A stretch of DNA of 64,000 nucleotides, taken from Rachycentron canadum. Taxonomy: Eukaryota > Chordata > Actinopteri > Carangiformes > Rachycentridae. The stretch's first letter is position 1. Every line of letters starts with the position of its first letter. A model generated the notes under the pieces. It was not told where the DNA came from. It ran no database searches and saw only the letters and a list, made by a program, of their open reading frames with translations. This document shows, in pieces, positions 48,501 through 59,159 of the stretch. The stretch is taken from contig CM076667.1 in assembly GCA_038496675.1 (NCBI GenBank), forward strand, positions 19,660,552-19,724,551, in the 5' to 3' direction. Position numbers and translations under genes: made by a program.

Positions 48501-51194
48501 ACAAGGACAGCACCGTAAGAAGGAAGGGGGGCTTTGTGTTTCTGATCTCAGGACTTGATAATAACAAAAAACACTGTTTCATGTATGAACATTTTATATC
48601 AAAGGCCTGGACCTGCTCTATTTAGAAAGTGCCTTGAGGCAAAATAATATTAAAATCAAAAATGACTTGATTTAGTTTGACTGATCAGATAGTTCATGAC
48701 CATTATTTCTCTTATCTCATCTCCTCTCATCAGAGGAATGGAAGCAGCATCATTGGTCTTAAAGTTGGTTTGTCAAAGATGATGAAGAGGAGGGAGGGTT
48801 CACCTCTGATCTCTGCCTCTTCTCTCTCCCTTTGCTTTTCTTTCTTTACCTTCTCTTCCTCTCTGTAGGGCAACATTTTCCAGGACGCAGTGTTCAACCA
48901 GACCGTCACCATCACTGAGAAAGAGGACGGACTAGATGGAGAGACGTACGTGATCATCAGCTCTTACTGTTGTTCTGCAGTTTTTTTGTTGTTGTTTTTT
49001 TTTCTCCTTTTCCTTTGTTTGATTTCCTCGTCCTGTTCTTCTTCCCTCAGGATCTTCATGTACGTCTTCCTGTCCGGCCTCGGGCTGCTGGTCATCGTGG
49101 GCCTGCACCAGCTGCTGGAGTCCAGGAAGGTACAGTTACATTAAAGTGTCAGTTTGAGGAAATGTTTCAAACAAACTGTTGAAAAACATGAAGCACTGAC
49201 ACGATTTGTTAACCCTCCTCAGGCCACAGGGTGTATATACCTCCAGAAATCACTTGGCCTTTAGAGCCTTATTGCTCCATGATGGTTTGAGCTGTTTTCT
49301 CCTCTTTCTAACAACAACAACAATAATCATAAGATATTTAGAGCATTAGAGGCTTTGGAGCTGATTTTTCATCATTACTTCTCCAAAGAATGAGCAGAAC
49401 TCAGATCAGATAAAGAGAGAAACTTCAGATCAGCTCTAGAACAACACAAACACATGTGTGGAACTTCCTGTGTTGAAGTTTTCTTTGGTTATTCTGGTTT
49501 ACAGTGTTTTTATCTAGAAAATAAGGAGAAATTCACTGTGTGAGCTGATTCTGTGTGTGTGCAGAGGAGGCGTCCAGCTCCAAAGGTGGAAATGGGAACT
49601 TCAAGCCACAACGACGTGGACCTGAGCTGGATCCCTCAGGAAACTCTCAACCAGATCAGTACGTACACACCTGCCAGCTGTTTTCAGCATCTGTTCTCCA
49701 CACAGACCCCACCCACACCACACCTCAATGCAGTGTGAGGTGTCACAAACCTGATGTTGGAGTCACAAACTGTGGATTTTGGTGTTTCTGAGGCGTCGCA
49801 GGATTCAAATCTTTAGATGTTTTCTGTCACTTCGCTTTAAGAAAGATGCTTTGGTTTTAAGTCTCTGTGGCAAAAAGCATCACAACCACCAGCAGGAAAC
49901 CTGAAGATTCATCCTGTATTAAAATGTAAAATGAAGTAGAATTGTTTGTTCCTGATTTCCTGCTCTGGATGTGGCTGTGAAACTTTCACCACCTGTTTTC
50001 TCCCTGAATCAGCTGATGTGTCTGTTCTCTTCCTGCTTCACCTGTTTCTGAATGACCTTTAACCTGCACTGTGCACAGCGTCACTCACCTTCTTCTGTTT
50101 TCCTCTTCCTTCCCCCGCTGTCGCGCTTTCCTACGTCTTCAGTGCAGAGTCGCAGAGGTGAGGTTGACTTTGTGTGGTGTGGATGTGTGTGTCTCTCCAG
50201 ACTATTTAACTGTGTGAATGTTGTTGGTCTGTTTGTTCTGATGAGTGATGGACTGAGTGTGTTGTCGTCAATAGTTGTAAACTGGCTCCTTCTCAAAGGT
50301 TCGGATGCTCTGATATTTCTCCATGTTGGTGAATCAGAGACTGGTTTGTCCTGTAGGTAGGTAAAAAATAAAGCGCAAAAATCAGAGCATCTCTACCTGT
50401 TACCTTTAACCCCGACGCACCTGCACAGGTGAGGCCCGCCCACTCAGGTGACCTCACCCGTTGAGTCTGATTGGCTCTTTCTGTGTTTGCTCGGCCCGAC
50501 TGTCGCTGACGTCGTCACTGTTTCTCTCTTGGTGCCGTCGAGATGTTGGGTGACCTGAGGTGTAGTCGCAGGTGGTTGTTGCTAGGTAACAATGATCTAT
50601 CACTGATCAAAGTCATTGATCCTGACAGATAATAAACTAATCAGCTGATCAATCGAGTTGATTCATCAGTGTCCACAACTAATTATGAAATTATGAAGCG
50701 TTATTGATGGTGAATAAATGATTTGCCTGTTGTAATGAAACCTGAACCTTTCAGGAGGTTTTTGTCACATATTTCTCATCTTTTTCTAAATAACAAATTG
50801 TCTACATATATATTTTCCAACAAACTATATTGTTTTACTTTAAGTTATTTTTGGGGGAATTTTTTTGCCCTTTTGTTTCAGATGTAGGGAGAGAGACAGG
50901 AAATTAGTGGGAGAGAAACAGGGGGTTGACAAAGAGGCCGTGGGTCAGATTGGTCCCAGGCTGCTGTGGTGACGACTTAATGGTCCAGGCTCTACAGACG
51001 TGGATTTAACCTCAGTCTGAGAGTGAAGCTGATGTTTGATCTGGTCTTCACCTCTCACCTGTTTGTTTGTTTGTTTTGTGAGTTAATGTCCCTCAGTCAC
51101 ACTCTGCCTTTTCTTTCCTCCATCAGACAAAGCATCTCCAAGAAGATCTCCTCACAAAAGGAGCCAGAAACGCTCCGCCGGCTCAGACGAGTGA
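45576..51194 (+). CDS. ssr1: Translocon-associated protein subunit alpha (signal sequence receptor 1)
   Basis: Subunit of the ER TRAP complex that assists the Sec61 translocon. Nine exons give 293 residues: 45576-45645, 47392-47515, 47997-48093, 48169-48272, 48356-48514, 48869-48955, 49051-49129, 49565-49658, 51127-51194. The human protein has 286. It starts with a signal peptide (MMKFLPKLLLLALLAFPATL), followed by a long acidic luminal stretch (exons 2-3, thought to bind calcium). Next is a conserved luminal domain (TTILFVKGEDFPANN, FRYPQDYQFYIQNFTAL, AEPMGGRPFGLVINLNYKD) with sequons NFT and NQT. A membrane helix follows (LSGLGLLVIVGLHQL), then a basic cytosolic tail (DLSWIPQETLNQI, KASPRRSPHKRSQKRSAGSD). 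Another ATG three bases on could also start. All introns are GT-AG. An additional 15-nt microexon is possible between exons 8 and 9. Confidence 0.97.
50143..50157 (+). CDS. ssr1: Candidate 15-nt microexon of ssr1
   Basis: Fifteen bases, TGCAGAGTCGCAGAG, lie between a strong acceptor (gctttcctacgtcttcag) and a donor (gtgagg). Inclusion between exons 8 and 9 keeps the frame and changes NQI-NKASP to NQI-MQSRRD-KASP in the cytosolic tail. The phase fits both neighbours exactly. Confidence 0.55.
50862..50980 (-). mobile_element. Degenerate tRNA-derived SINE remnant in ssr1 intron
   Basis: GAGAGAGACAGGAAATTAGTG and the following GTGGGTCAGATTGGTCCCAG resemble, in reverse orientation, the SINE tail and body seen at 60983-61118 and elsewhere in fish. 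It is strongly diverged. Confidence 0.45.
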
Positions 51195-51347
51195 CGGGCG
51201 CCTGACACTACGGCGACAAACTACACCCACCCGTCTGTAAGAAGAGGAGGAGGAGGAGGAGGGTGCACTCCGCCCTCTACTGAGAAACTTTGACCAGTGC
51301 CAAGCACAGCAACGGCTGGCTCTACTTTCAGCTTAAAAACTGTTCTG

Positions 51348-51388
<41 letters not shown>

Positions 51389-53090
51389 CCCTTTTTGTGT
51401 AATGATTAGTTTTCTGTAGCGTCTCTGAGGAAGACGTGTGAAGGATCTTCCTCAGGTGTTTGGTTTCTGAGGCCGAGGACGTTTTTCTTCAGGTTGTTGG
51501 TTTTTGTGTTGAAGCCTCCGTCAGATCAGCTGATGTGGGACTCTTGGGTTTTTATTTCCTCCTTTCGTGGTGTCGGCCTCAAACAAATGTCACCAGTCGT
51601 CTCGGGCTCTTTGCTGTAGTGATGGAAACAGCTGCTCTGTAGCCACGGTAACGGTGACACGTTTTTGTTTTGTTTTTCAGTGTAGTTTCTGCACATTTTG
51701 GATTTTGTGGAGTGTCCGTTCTCTAAAGCTGCTCCATCCCTCTCTTCGTCCTTCCTTTGCTCGTTTCATGGCTCAGATCCTGAGTGTGACAGTGATCAGA
51801 TTCACGCTCGACTGTCGGGTCTCGGAGTCTGAGCCGAGTGCGAATCCCGCCGACAGCTGGAGGGAAACGGCAGCGTGTTTGACTTGGGGAGGAAGTCAAC
51901 AGCAATTCACTTCCAAACCAAGAGAATGTGAATTAAACACAGAAGCAACAACATAAACCATCAGTGTGTAGTTTTTTTTTTTGTTTGTTTTTTTTTTTGT
52001 GCTGCGATGCCATGAAAACTTGTGACCTGACATCATGACTGTAAGACGTCCAAAAAGTCAATACACAAGAGGTTTGGTTAAATTTGTGTGAAATCTGATG
52101 TTGAGCCACTCGACAATGGACGTCCTGTTGTTTTTCTCTTGTTCTGAAATTTAGGATTGTTTTTTTTTTTTTCGTCACATTTACGAACAAAAAATCCAAG
52201 TTAGTGAAACGAGCTGAGATTAGTCGTCTGTGGGTTTGAGTTTGAGTCTGGACAAGACTTCTGAAGACTTGAACCTGGACTCTGGGGCTATAGTGGGACC
52301 TGTCATCCAGCCCTGACCCCAGATCTGTGGAGTCGGATATAAACCTGCCCTTTGACCCCGACACATCGAGTGTAAAGGTTTTGCACTGCAGGAGAAAACG
52401 GTTCGGCTTCTCTCCTTAAACCTGAAGTTCACTGACCTGTGAACCCTCGAGCTGAGCCTGCTTTCTACTCGTGTTTGAGTTCCCTCGCCAAGCAGCTCGT
52501 TTAAAACGACTTAAATCATTTACTAAATGGATCATTTGGGTCTTTTTTTTTTTTTCTCCGTTCGGTTATAAAAATGTTGAACTGGCTGAAGCACTGGTGT
52601 AAATACTGGCTGATGGAAGAAATTACCAAGATAATTTATTTGAGTGGCAGACTGGGCTTAAGGGGAGGGGGGGTTATATACTGTATGTCTTTATCTTACC
52701 ACTAGGGGGCATCACTGACTCGCTGCAGGGCCTGAGTGTTGGCTGATGGCTCCTGTGCTGCAGCGTCAGGTCATTGACAGCGAAGCTTTGTGGTTCTGTG
52801 GGAAACTGAGCTCAGAGTTTGGATGTGAACTGTGGCTGCTCATCGCATCATGAAAATCTGCAGCGTCTTTTAAATTTCTGCAGGAAAATTAAAAAAAAAA
52901 AAGCGAGATAGCAGCAGAAACAGGAAACACTCTAAACTGGAATAACCTGCTGAAGCTGGTTGACACAGAAACCTGAGCTGATGTGTTTTTTTTGTTCTTT
53001 TTTTCTAAAATGATGACGGGGCTGACATTCATAGATACAAGCTTATACTTTTATTTGCTTTTAAATGTGCAGGAAAATAAACTTTGATGA
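51195..53090 (+). other. ssr1 3' UTR
   Basis: Follows the ssr1 stop codon. A candidate poly(A) signal AATAAA lies at 53076-53081. It contains a (CA)n run at 51349-51386 and several T-runs. The long open frames here show no protein-like content. Confidence 0.6.
51349..51386. repeat. (AC)n microsatellite in ssr1 3' UTR
   Basis: About 19 AC units, 155 bases after the stop codon. Confidence 0.95.
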
Positions 53091-53578
53091 TTTGCTGTAG
53101 ATCTGCTTTCTGGGTGTTTTTATTCTCATTTAACAAAATCTGAATCTTATGGAGGTTTGGTGCAAAAAAACAGGAAAAATCAAAATCAAAGACAAAAGCT
53201 CCAAAGATATCAACTTAAATATTAATAGAAAATTCATTTTTTCATTCATTCAATCATTTGTCATCAGTAAATAGAAAAAAAATTTCTGTAGCTACTTTGA
53301 AAAAGAAAATGTTTTACAAAAGTTAAACCACTAATAAATGCAGTTAAAAATAGTGAAAAGTAAAATGCAATTTAATTAAAACACATTCCACATTCACGTA
53401 CCTGTAAACATGAATAACACTTGTTTTAACGCTTTAGATTTGTTGTGTCGAAGCGTCCAGTAAAAAGCTGAAGTTGAAGTATGGACTGCTCACGTTGGCT
53501 CAGCTCTCAGTTAAGGTGTTTGTTTTTATGAATGACGACATGAACCAGGAGATAAATGTCGCCTGACTTTATTTTTAG

Positions 53579-54845
53579 ACGCCAGTGGCCAAAGTTCAAC
53601 AGTGAAAACAACTGTGCCTGAAGCTGCAGAGACTTATCTGCAGTGTGTGATTGATCTGGAGCCTCAGCTCCAACCGTCTGCACAGAAGAGGGCTGTTTTT
53701 TACACATCTGCATTATTTACTGATCCACATCTGGAGCCAGCGGGAAGCAGGTAAGATACTTTTAAACTACTTTTAAATACTTTAAATAGATACTAAGATG
53801 TATGTCTGAAATTTGAACCAACCAACTGTGTGAAAGTGAAAATAACTGAAAAACAAACACACAACATCCCAAACATGTCTCTGGTGTTAAATCAGATATG
53901 TTCATACTGAATGTGTCCATTCAAATTCAGATTTTATCCATTTTATCCAAGTTTTCACAAGTGTTGTGCTTTTTGTAGGTTGTTTGTCACAAGTTTAATG
54001 TAAATGTGAGGTAATTAATCCCAACAGTTGTTGAGTGTATTTTACTTAAGATATATTTCTAGTTTTAAGAACCAGAAACCATCTCAGTGTAGTTTTATAT
54101 CTCCTCTCTCAGGCTGAGCTCTACTGACAACAGGTCCGTCAGCCAATCAGAGGAGAGGATCTGAGCCCCTCTTATGGCTTCTCTGTGACTGAGACCTTTG
54201 ATACTTTCACTGTATTAATATAGAACCTAGACCTGCTTTATAATCAAAGACCACATGGAGGTCTACCTTTAGACTGTATGGACCTTTAACATCTACCTTT
54301 AGACTGTATGGACCTTTAACTACATAGTATATACACTCTTCTTATATATTAAACTACTCAACAGTTGTTGAGCTATTGTTAACAATAGTTAAAACTTACT
54401 TATCTACAGAGGTTTTCATTCAGTCTGAAAACTTCCTCGACCTGAACCACAGATGTGATCGTATCACTAAGTAATGCAGTAACTCTGGTTCAGGTGTTTT
54501 GTTGGAGAGACTCTGAGGAGATGAAGCTCTGTGATGGAGACGAGGATGGAGAAGCTGCAGTGGAGCAGACGGTTGAGTCTCCAGCCTCCAGCTGCTGCAG
54601 AGACACCGGGCGGCTCGAGGCACTGGGCTGCGGCTGCCACCCGCCTGCAGAGTGAGAGAGTTTACACACATCTTCACAAATAATCACATCAAACGTGATA
54701 TAATTTCACTTTACATTTGTAAAATATTATCATGATGTTGCCGTCATAGAAACTGTCTGCTTGAAGTAAGACTGTGTAAGAAATAGCACATTTGTTCTCC
54801 AGGAAGGAGCTCAGACCTCTGCCAACATTAATCAGTGCAGATTTT

Positions 54846-54881
<36 letters not shown>

Positions 54882-55876
54882 TCTGCTGACAAACAAATAA
54901 ACAAATATAGCAGAAGAAAAACTTCTGATCATAAGCAATAAAACTGACCTTCACCTGTAGCTCATGGTGGCAGATTTTACCTGATGTGCACAAACACCAG
55001 AGGGGAATGACCTTACAGCTGAAGTTACCAGGTCACTTCCTGGACTTTACGACTCATCATTAACTTTCTTTCAGTGACAACAAGCTGATGTTGCCAACGG
55101 CCATTTATCTGCTGATGAAACACAATCAAAACCACGAGCAGATTGATTCCAACTTCAACCTGGAGCCTTCAGTCACAAAGTAAGATCACGTCTACACAAT
55201 CAGTTTTTATCCAGTTTATTTGATGTTTTCTCTTTTAATTTGAGTTGTTTATGTTACGAACCAAAGACAAACAACAGAGCTGGAGGGTTATGGCTAAAAA
55301 GGAAACTATTGCAGGACCTTGGATGTTTTTGTAGCTGTGCAGATGTTAATGCAGATGTTTTTTGTGGCTTTGCAGATGTTTTTTGTAGCTTTGCAGATGT
55401 TTTTTGTAGCTGTGCAGATGTTTTTTGTAGCTGTGCTGATGTTTTTGTAGCTGTGCAGATGTTTTTTGTAGCTTGGCAGATGTTTTTTGTAGCTGTGCTG
55501 ATGTTTTTGTAGCTGTGCAGATGTTTTTTGTAGCTGTGCAGATGTTTTTTGTAGCTGTGCAGATGTTTTTTGTAGCTGTGCAGAATTTTTTTTGTAGCTT
55601 GGCAGATGTTTTTTGTAGCTTGGCAGATGTTTTTTGTAGCTTTGCTGATGTTTTTGTAGCTGTGCAGATGTTTTTTGTAGCTTGGCAGATGTTTTTTGTA
55701 GCTGTGCTGGTGTTTTTGTAGCTGTACTGATGTTTTTGTAGCTGTGCAGATGTTTTGTAGCTGTGCAGATGTTTTGTAGCTGTGCAGATGTTTGTGCAGA
55801 TGTTCACTGAGCCTCGTTTCCTTTCAGGCTGCTGTGTGTGAGGACGAGCAGTAAAGGTGACGTTCCCACTTTCTAG
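53579..55876 (+). CDS. Unrecognised four-exon reading frame
   Basis: Four exon-like segments join in one frame: 53579-53750, 54508-54651, 55075-55179 and 55828-55876 (stop TAG). Each has an AG acceptor, and the first three have GT donors (gtaaga, gtgaga, gtaaga). Phases match at all three joins. The product reads DASGQSSTVKTTVPEAAETY, then LQCVIDLEPQ, an acidic stretch EEMKLCDGDEDGEAAVEQT, a Cys-rich part (SSCCRD, GCGC), then LPTAIYLLMKHNQNHEQIDS, NFNLEPSVTKLLCV and a final KGDVPTF. There is no signal peptide or helix. The first segment lacks an ATG; an upstream exon is needed, or translation starts at the Met in the second (about 94 residues). The acceptor of the second exon is the weakest. 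A 21-bp minisatellite lies in the last intron. AATAAA lies near 56725. Confidence 0.5.
54261..54320 (+). repeat. Two copies of a 30-bp tandem unit
   Basis: TCTACCTTTAGACTGTATGG followed by ACCTTTAACA, repeated with period exactly 30. The same unit occurs in reverse complement at 63934-64000. Confidence 0.9.
54846..54881. repeat. (AAT)n microsatellite
   Basis: About 12 units of AAT in the second intron of the unrecognised gene. Confidence 0.95.
55322..55804. repeat. 21-bp minisatellite
   Basis: About 22 tandem copies of a 20-21-bp unit, GTAGCTGTGCAGATGTTTTT(T), with variants (TTTGCAG, TTGGCAG, TGTGCTG). Because 21 is a multiple of three, it leaves long open frames on both strands (Cys/Phe/Ala/Asp-rich forward, Thr/Lys/Ala-rich reverse). 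I take these as artefacts. It lies between the third and fourth exons of the unrecognised gene. Confidence 0.95.
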
Positions 55877-57300
55877 ATTCCATCACGAACCCCGTTAAGT
55901 TCAGCTCAGACGAATACATCAGACTCTGCTGCTCTTCAACAGACAGATGTTGATGTGTCCCAGAGGTTATGATGCTGTCGACATGAACAGTGATGAATCC
56001 TCTGAGGAGCAGGTGAGAAACCTTCAGACTGAGTCTGACAGTGTCCTGGAGACAGAGCTGGTGATTTAAATGACGTAGAATCATAGTTTAAAATGAAAAT
56101 CCAACCTGGGCTTTTCCAGTTAAGTTTAAGTCCAGTTAACGTCTTCTTTTGCCTGAATTTCATGTGTTTTATGGATTAAGTCTAAAAACAGAGTGAAGCC
56201 GTAAAAAGAGTCCACACAGTTTCTTTTACCTGAGTCAGAGCTGAAGCTATAAACATAAGAACCTGAGTTATTATAGTTTGTTTTCTAAAAGTAAAAAAAA
56301 AAACACTCAAAGCTAATCATGAATTGATTTTGTCATAAATGTTCATAAATGTAATTCATGTGTATATATATATATAATTTTTTATTCTATATATTTTTTC
56401 AACCACAGAAGAAATGTTTTCTCTTCTTCTGTTGTTGTAATAATGATGCAGGTTATTTACCTGTATGTTCATATTGTTTGTGTTTATATTGATATTCAGT
56501 GTATAACAATAATTAACATTTAAGAATCAGACTAAACACCTGAAGTAATGATGATGATAAAAATGATCGGAGTTCCTGTGAAACACCAGGACTCATTAAT
56601 GTTTCCTGGCTGTTTTGCTGGTCGAGATCTCAGGCCTGAATCTGTGAATCAACATTGTTCCGTTTTTATGTCACTGTTTTTGTCTTTCTGGAGCCAGTGT
56701 CACAAAGCAGCTCCTCCCCTGTTAAGAAATAAAGTAAGAACAATAAAGTTTGATTTGAACAAAGACGACTGTTTATCTGTGAACACGGTTTCATCATAAA
56801 TCAGGACACAAATCCCTCTGAATGTATATGGATACAGTATTGGAGACGTATCAGGTTGCTGAGGTTTTATTTTATTTTATTTTGGGGGAAGTAAATCAGT
56901 AAAATGACTAAACAGAAGCTGTTTATTCTTTATTGTTATTCATTAATATCAGGACACGAAGGGAACAATTTAAACTTGTGTTACAGAGGAAACCTGTTTC
57001 TTCAGAAGCGTCTTCACTGAGTGTTGAGCTGAAGTTTAACAACCAGATCAGCGTCAAAATGGTCCAATACAAATCTGACTGTTAACCAGAAGGAGGAGGA
57101 GCAGATAGTTATTTATTAACTTAGAAAATGGTAAAATGTTAAATATAAAACAATCATAAAACAATAGACCAGGCCAGACTCCAGTTTAACAGGTGAAGGT
57201 CACAACTATTTATTGTAATTTATTTATTTCATTGTATTTTCCCTTTAATTTAATTTAATTTTATTTTAAACCCTTTGTTTGTTAGAGTAGAGCTCTAGTT
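55877..57300. other. Intergenic or 3' UTR sequence
   Basis: AT-rich, with AATAAA at 56725 and 56741 that could end the preceding gene. No coding exon supported. Confidence 0.5.
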
Positions 57301-57920
57301 CTCACTCCAGACAGCAGGTGGCGCTATGACGCACCTGAACGTTGTTTTTCATCCAATAAACCAAGACCAAGAAGATGACGTCACACACCTGTGGCCCGGT
57401 CCCCCGCAGCGGGTGGAGGTGAGCCGGGCAGCAGGTGGAGGTGAGCCGGGCAGCAGGTGGAGGGTCCGGGCAGCAGGTGGAGGGGTCCGGGCAGCGGGTG
57501 GAGTTGAGCCGGGCAGCAGGTGGAGGTGAGCTGGGCAGCGGGTGGAGGGGTCCGGGCAGCGGGTGGAGGTGAGCTGGGCAGCAGGTGGAGGGTCTGGGCA
57601 GCGGGTGGAGGGGTCCGGGCAGCAGGTGGAGGGGTCCGGGCAGCGGGCGGAGGTGAGCCGGGCAGCAGGTGGAGAGGTCCGGGCAGCAGGTGGAGGTGAA
57701 CCGGGCTCTTCCGGGCGGACAAATCAACGATGATAATAAAGGAGGGTGATGTGACGTCGACTTGAGCTCGTGCACAGGTCCGTCACGTGAGGCGCGGTTC
57801 GTTTGTTTTATCTCCTGGACGTTTCAGGTGTACAGGCGCTAGCTGCTAACTTTAGCTAACATGCTAGCAGAGGTTGACCACCTGCACCTGTAACCTCCCA
57901 GCAGGTGACGTCAGGTGAAG
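57300..57920. promoter_or_regulatory. Promoter-like region with CRE and E-box sites and a CTCF-like motif
   Basis: Full CREs TGACGTCA lie at 57376-57383 and 57906-57913, with a near-CRE TGACGTCG at 57752-57759. A palindromic TCACGTGA lies at 57783-57790 and CCAAT at 57353-57357. ACAGCAGGTGGCGC at 57311-57324 fits the CTCF core at 13 of 14 positions. CpG content is raised. The transcript it might drive was not identified; the exon-like segments to the right are on the plus strand. Confidence 0.45.
57397..57708. repeat. GC-rich 20-22-bp minisatellite
   Basis: About 14 copies of a unit such as GTGAGCCGGGCAGCAGGTGG AG, alternating with a GGGTCCGGGCAGC form. It is G-rich on the plus strand with repeated GGG runs, so G-quadruplex formation is possible. 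Open frames across it are repeat artefacts. Confidence 0.95.
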
Positions 57921-58202
57921 AGTCTCAGGATTGAACCAACTTTATTGTCCAAAAATATTTTATTTCACAGGAAGTTAAAAAGAAACGCTCATCAGGTTCA
58001 CCTGCACCTGTTGATGCTTAGAGTCCTGGATCACCTGGACCAGAGTCCTGGATCACCTGGACTCTTTCCTCTTAAAGTCTAATTAACATTAATCATCTTA
58101 AATAAATGTATAAATAAATGAGCTTTATTGTAGTTGAAACTTTAAGATGCTAAGTTACTTCATTCATCACATGATCCCTCTGTTCTTCTTCTCCTTGTGC
58201 AG

Positions 58203-58253
58203 TTCCTCAGTCCTCCAGCAGGAGGCAGCACAGGAAGCTCAGCTCGTCTGCTG
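58203..58253 (+). CDS. Exon-like segment A, unrecognised
   Basis: 51 nt between the acceptor tctccttgtgcag and the donor GTGAGT, open in all three frames (for example PQSSSRRQHRKLSSSA). Its acceptor and first 30 bases are closely repeated at 58788-58842. It could be a small alternatively used exon of an unknown plus-strand gene, or part of a duplicated repeat. Confidence 0.3.
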
Positions 58254-58804
58254 GTGAGTAAACGCTCTTCACCTCCTTCCTTCTTTTCTCTGCACCTTTT
58301 CAATCATAGTCTTCCCTTCTTTTCTTTCCTGCCTCCTCCTCTTCGTCCTCCTGTCCATCCTCCTCCTCCTCCTCCTTCCAACTGCTTCGTTTTTCATCCA
58401 AAAATATCAAATATTAAGAAACTAAGAAACAAACTATTTCTTAGCTGTTGAACTAAAACGCCTCCATCTTTGTTTCTTCCTCTTGTTTCTCGTGTTTTTC
58501 TGCCCCGTCTCCGACGTGTCGAACTCTTTGACGCCTCCTTGAATTGTTCTGGTTAAGATTTAAAGGTTTTATTCAGATGCCTCCATTTCAAAGGCTCCTT
58601 TAATGTGAAACATCAGAGCCTGAGGATCCCACTGTTAAATTTAAGTGTTGTGTTTCAGCTGAAGGTACAACTGTAAAAACCAACGGCCTTAAGGCCTCAG
58701 GTCTGTGTTGTCAGGTCACGTTTTAACCCTGGTTACTGTGTAGATGAAGCGAGCGGAGGAAGTAAGAGCGAGGGAAGAAGAGCCTGTTTCTTCTTCTCTT
58801 GCAG

Positions 58805-58842
58805 GTCCTCGGTCCTCCAGCAGGAGGCAGCGTAACACCACA
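58805..58842 (+). other. Duplicate of exon-like segment A
   Basis: After tcttctcttgcag, the sequence CCTCCAGCAGGAGGCAGC and its flanks match 58203-58232. One frame reads PRSSSRRQRNTTETA and stays open, but over low-complexity pyrimidine sequence. Confidence 0.35.
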
Positions 58843-59083
58843 GAAACAGCCTCTCCTCCCTCATCTCCTTCCCTTCATTCCTTCTTCCTCCTCTTCTCTG
58901 TTTCCTCTTCCCTTCTTTTCTTTCTTCTCTTCTTCTCTGATTCTCTTGTGAGCTCATCTTTTCCTCGTCTGTTTATTTATTGACTTTTATCTCTTATATG
59001 CAACATGAGAATAATGACAAAGACGGGGACGATTAATACAAAAGACAGAAATTCAGTGAAATAACGTCAGAGTGTTAATGTTA

Positions 59084-59085
<2 letters not shown>

Positions 59086-59156
<71 letters not shown>
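59086..59156. repeat. (TG)n microsatellite
   Basis: About 35 TG units. Confidence 0.97.

Positions 59157-59159
<3 letters not shown>

Noticed and set aside
55322..55804. Possible CRISPR-like array
   Set aside because: The 20-21-bp units are directly adjacent without unique spacers, in an animal genome. It is a minisatellite.
55346..55807. 153-codon minus-strand open frame of Thr/Lys/Ala-rich repeats
   Set aside because: It is the translation of the 21-bp minisatellite. The frame stays open only because of the period.
57302..57775. 157-codon Pro/Cys-rich minus-strand open frame
   Set aside because: It covers the GC-rich minisatellite and changes frame with unit length. There is no splice or start context.
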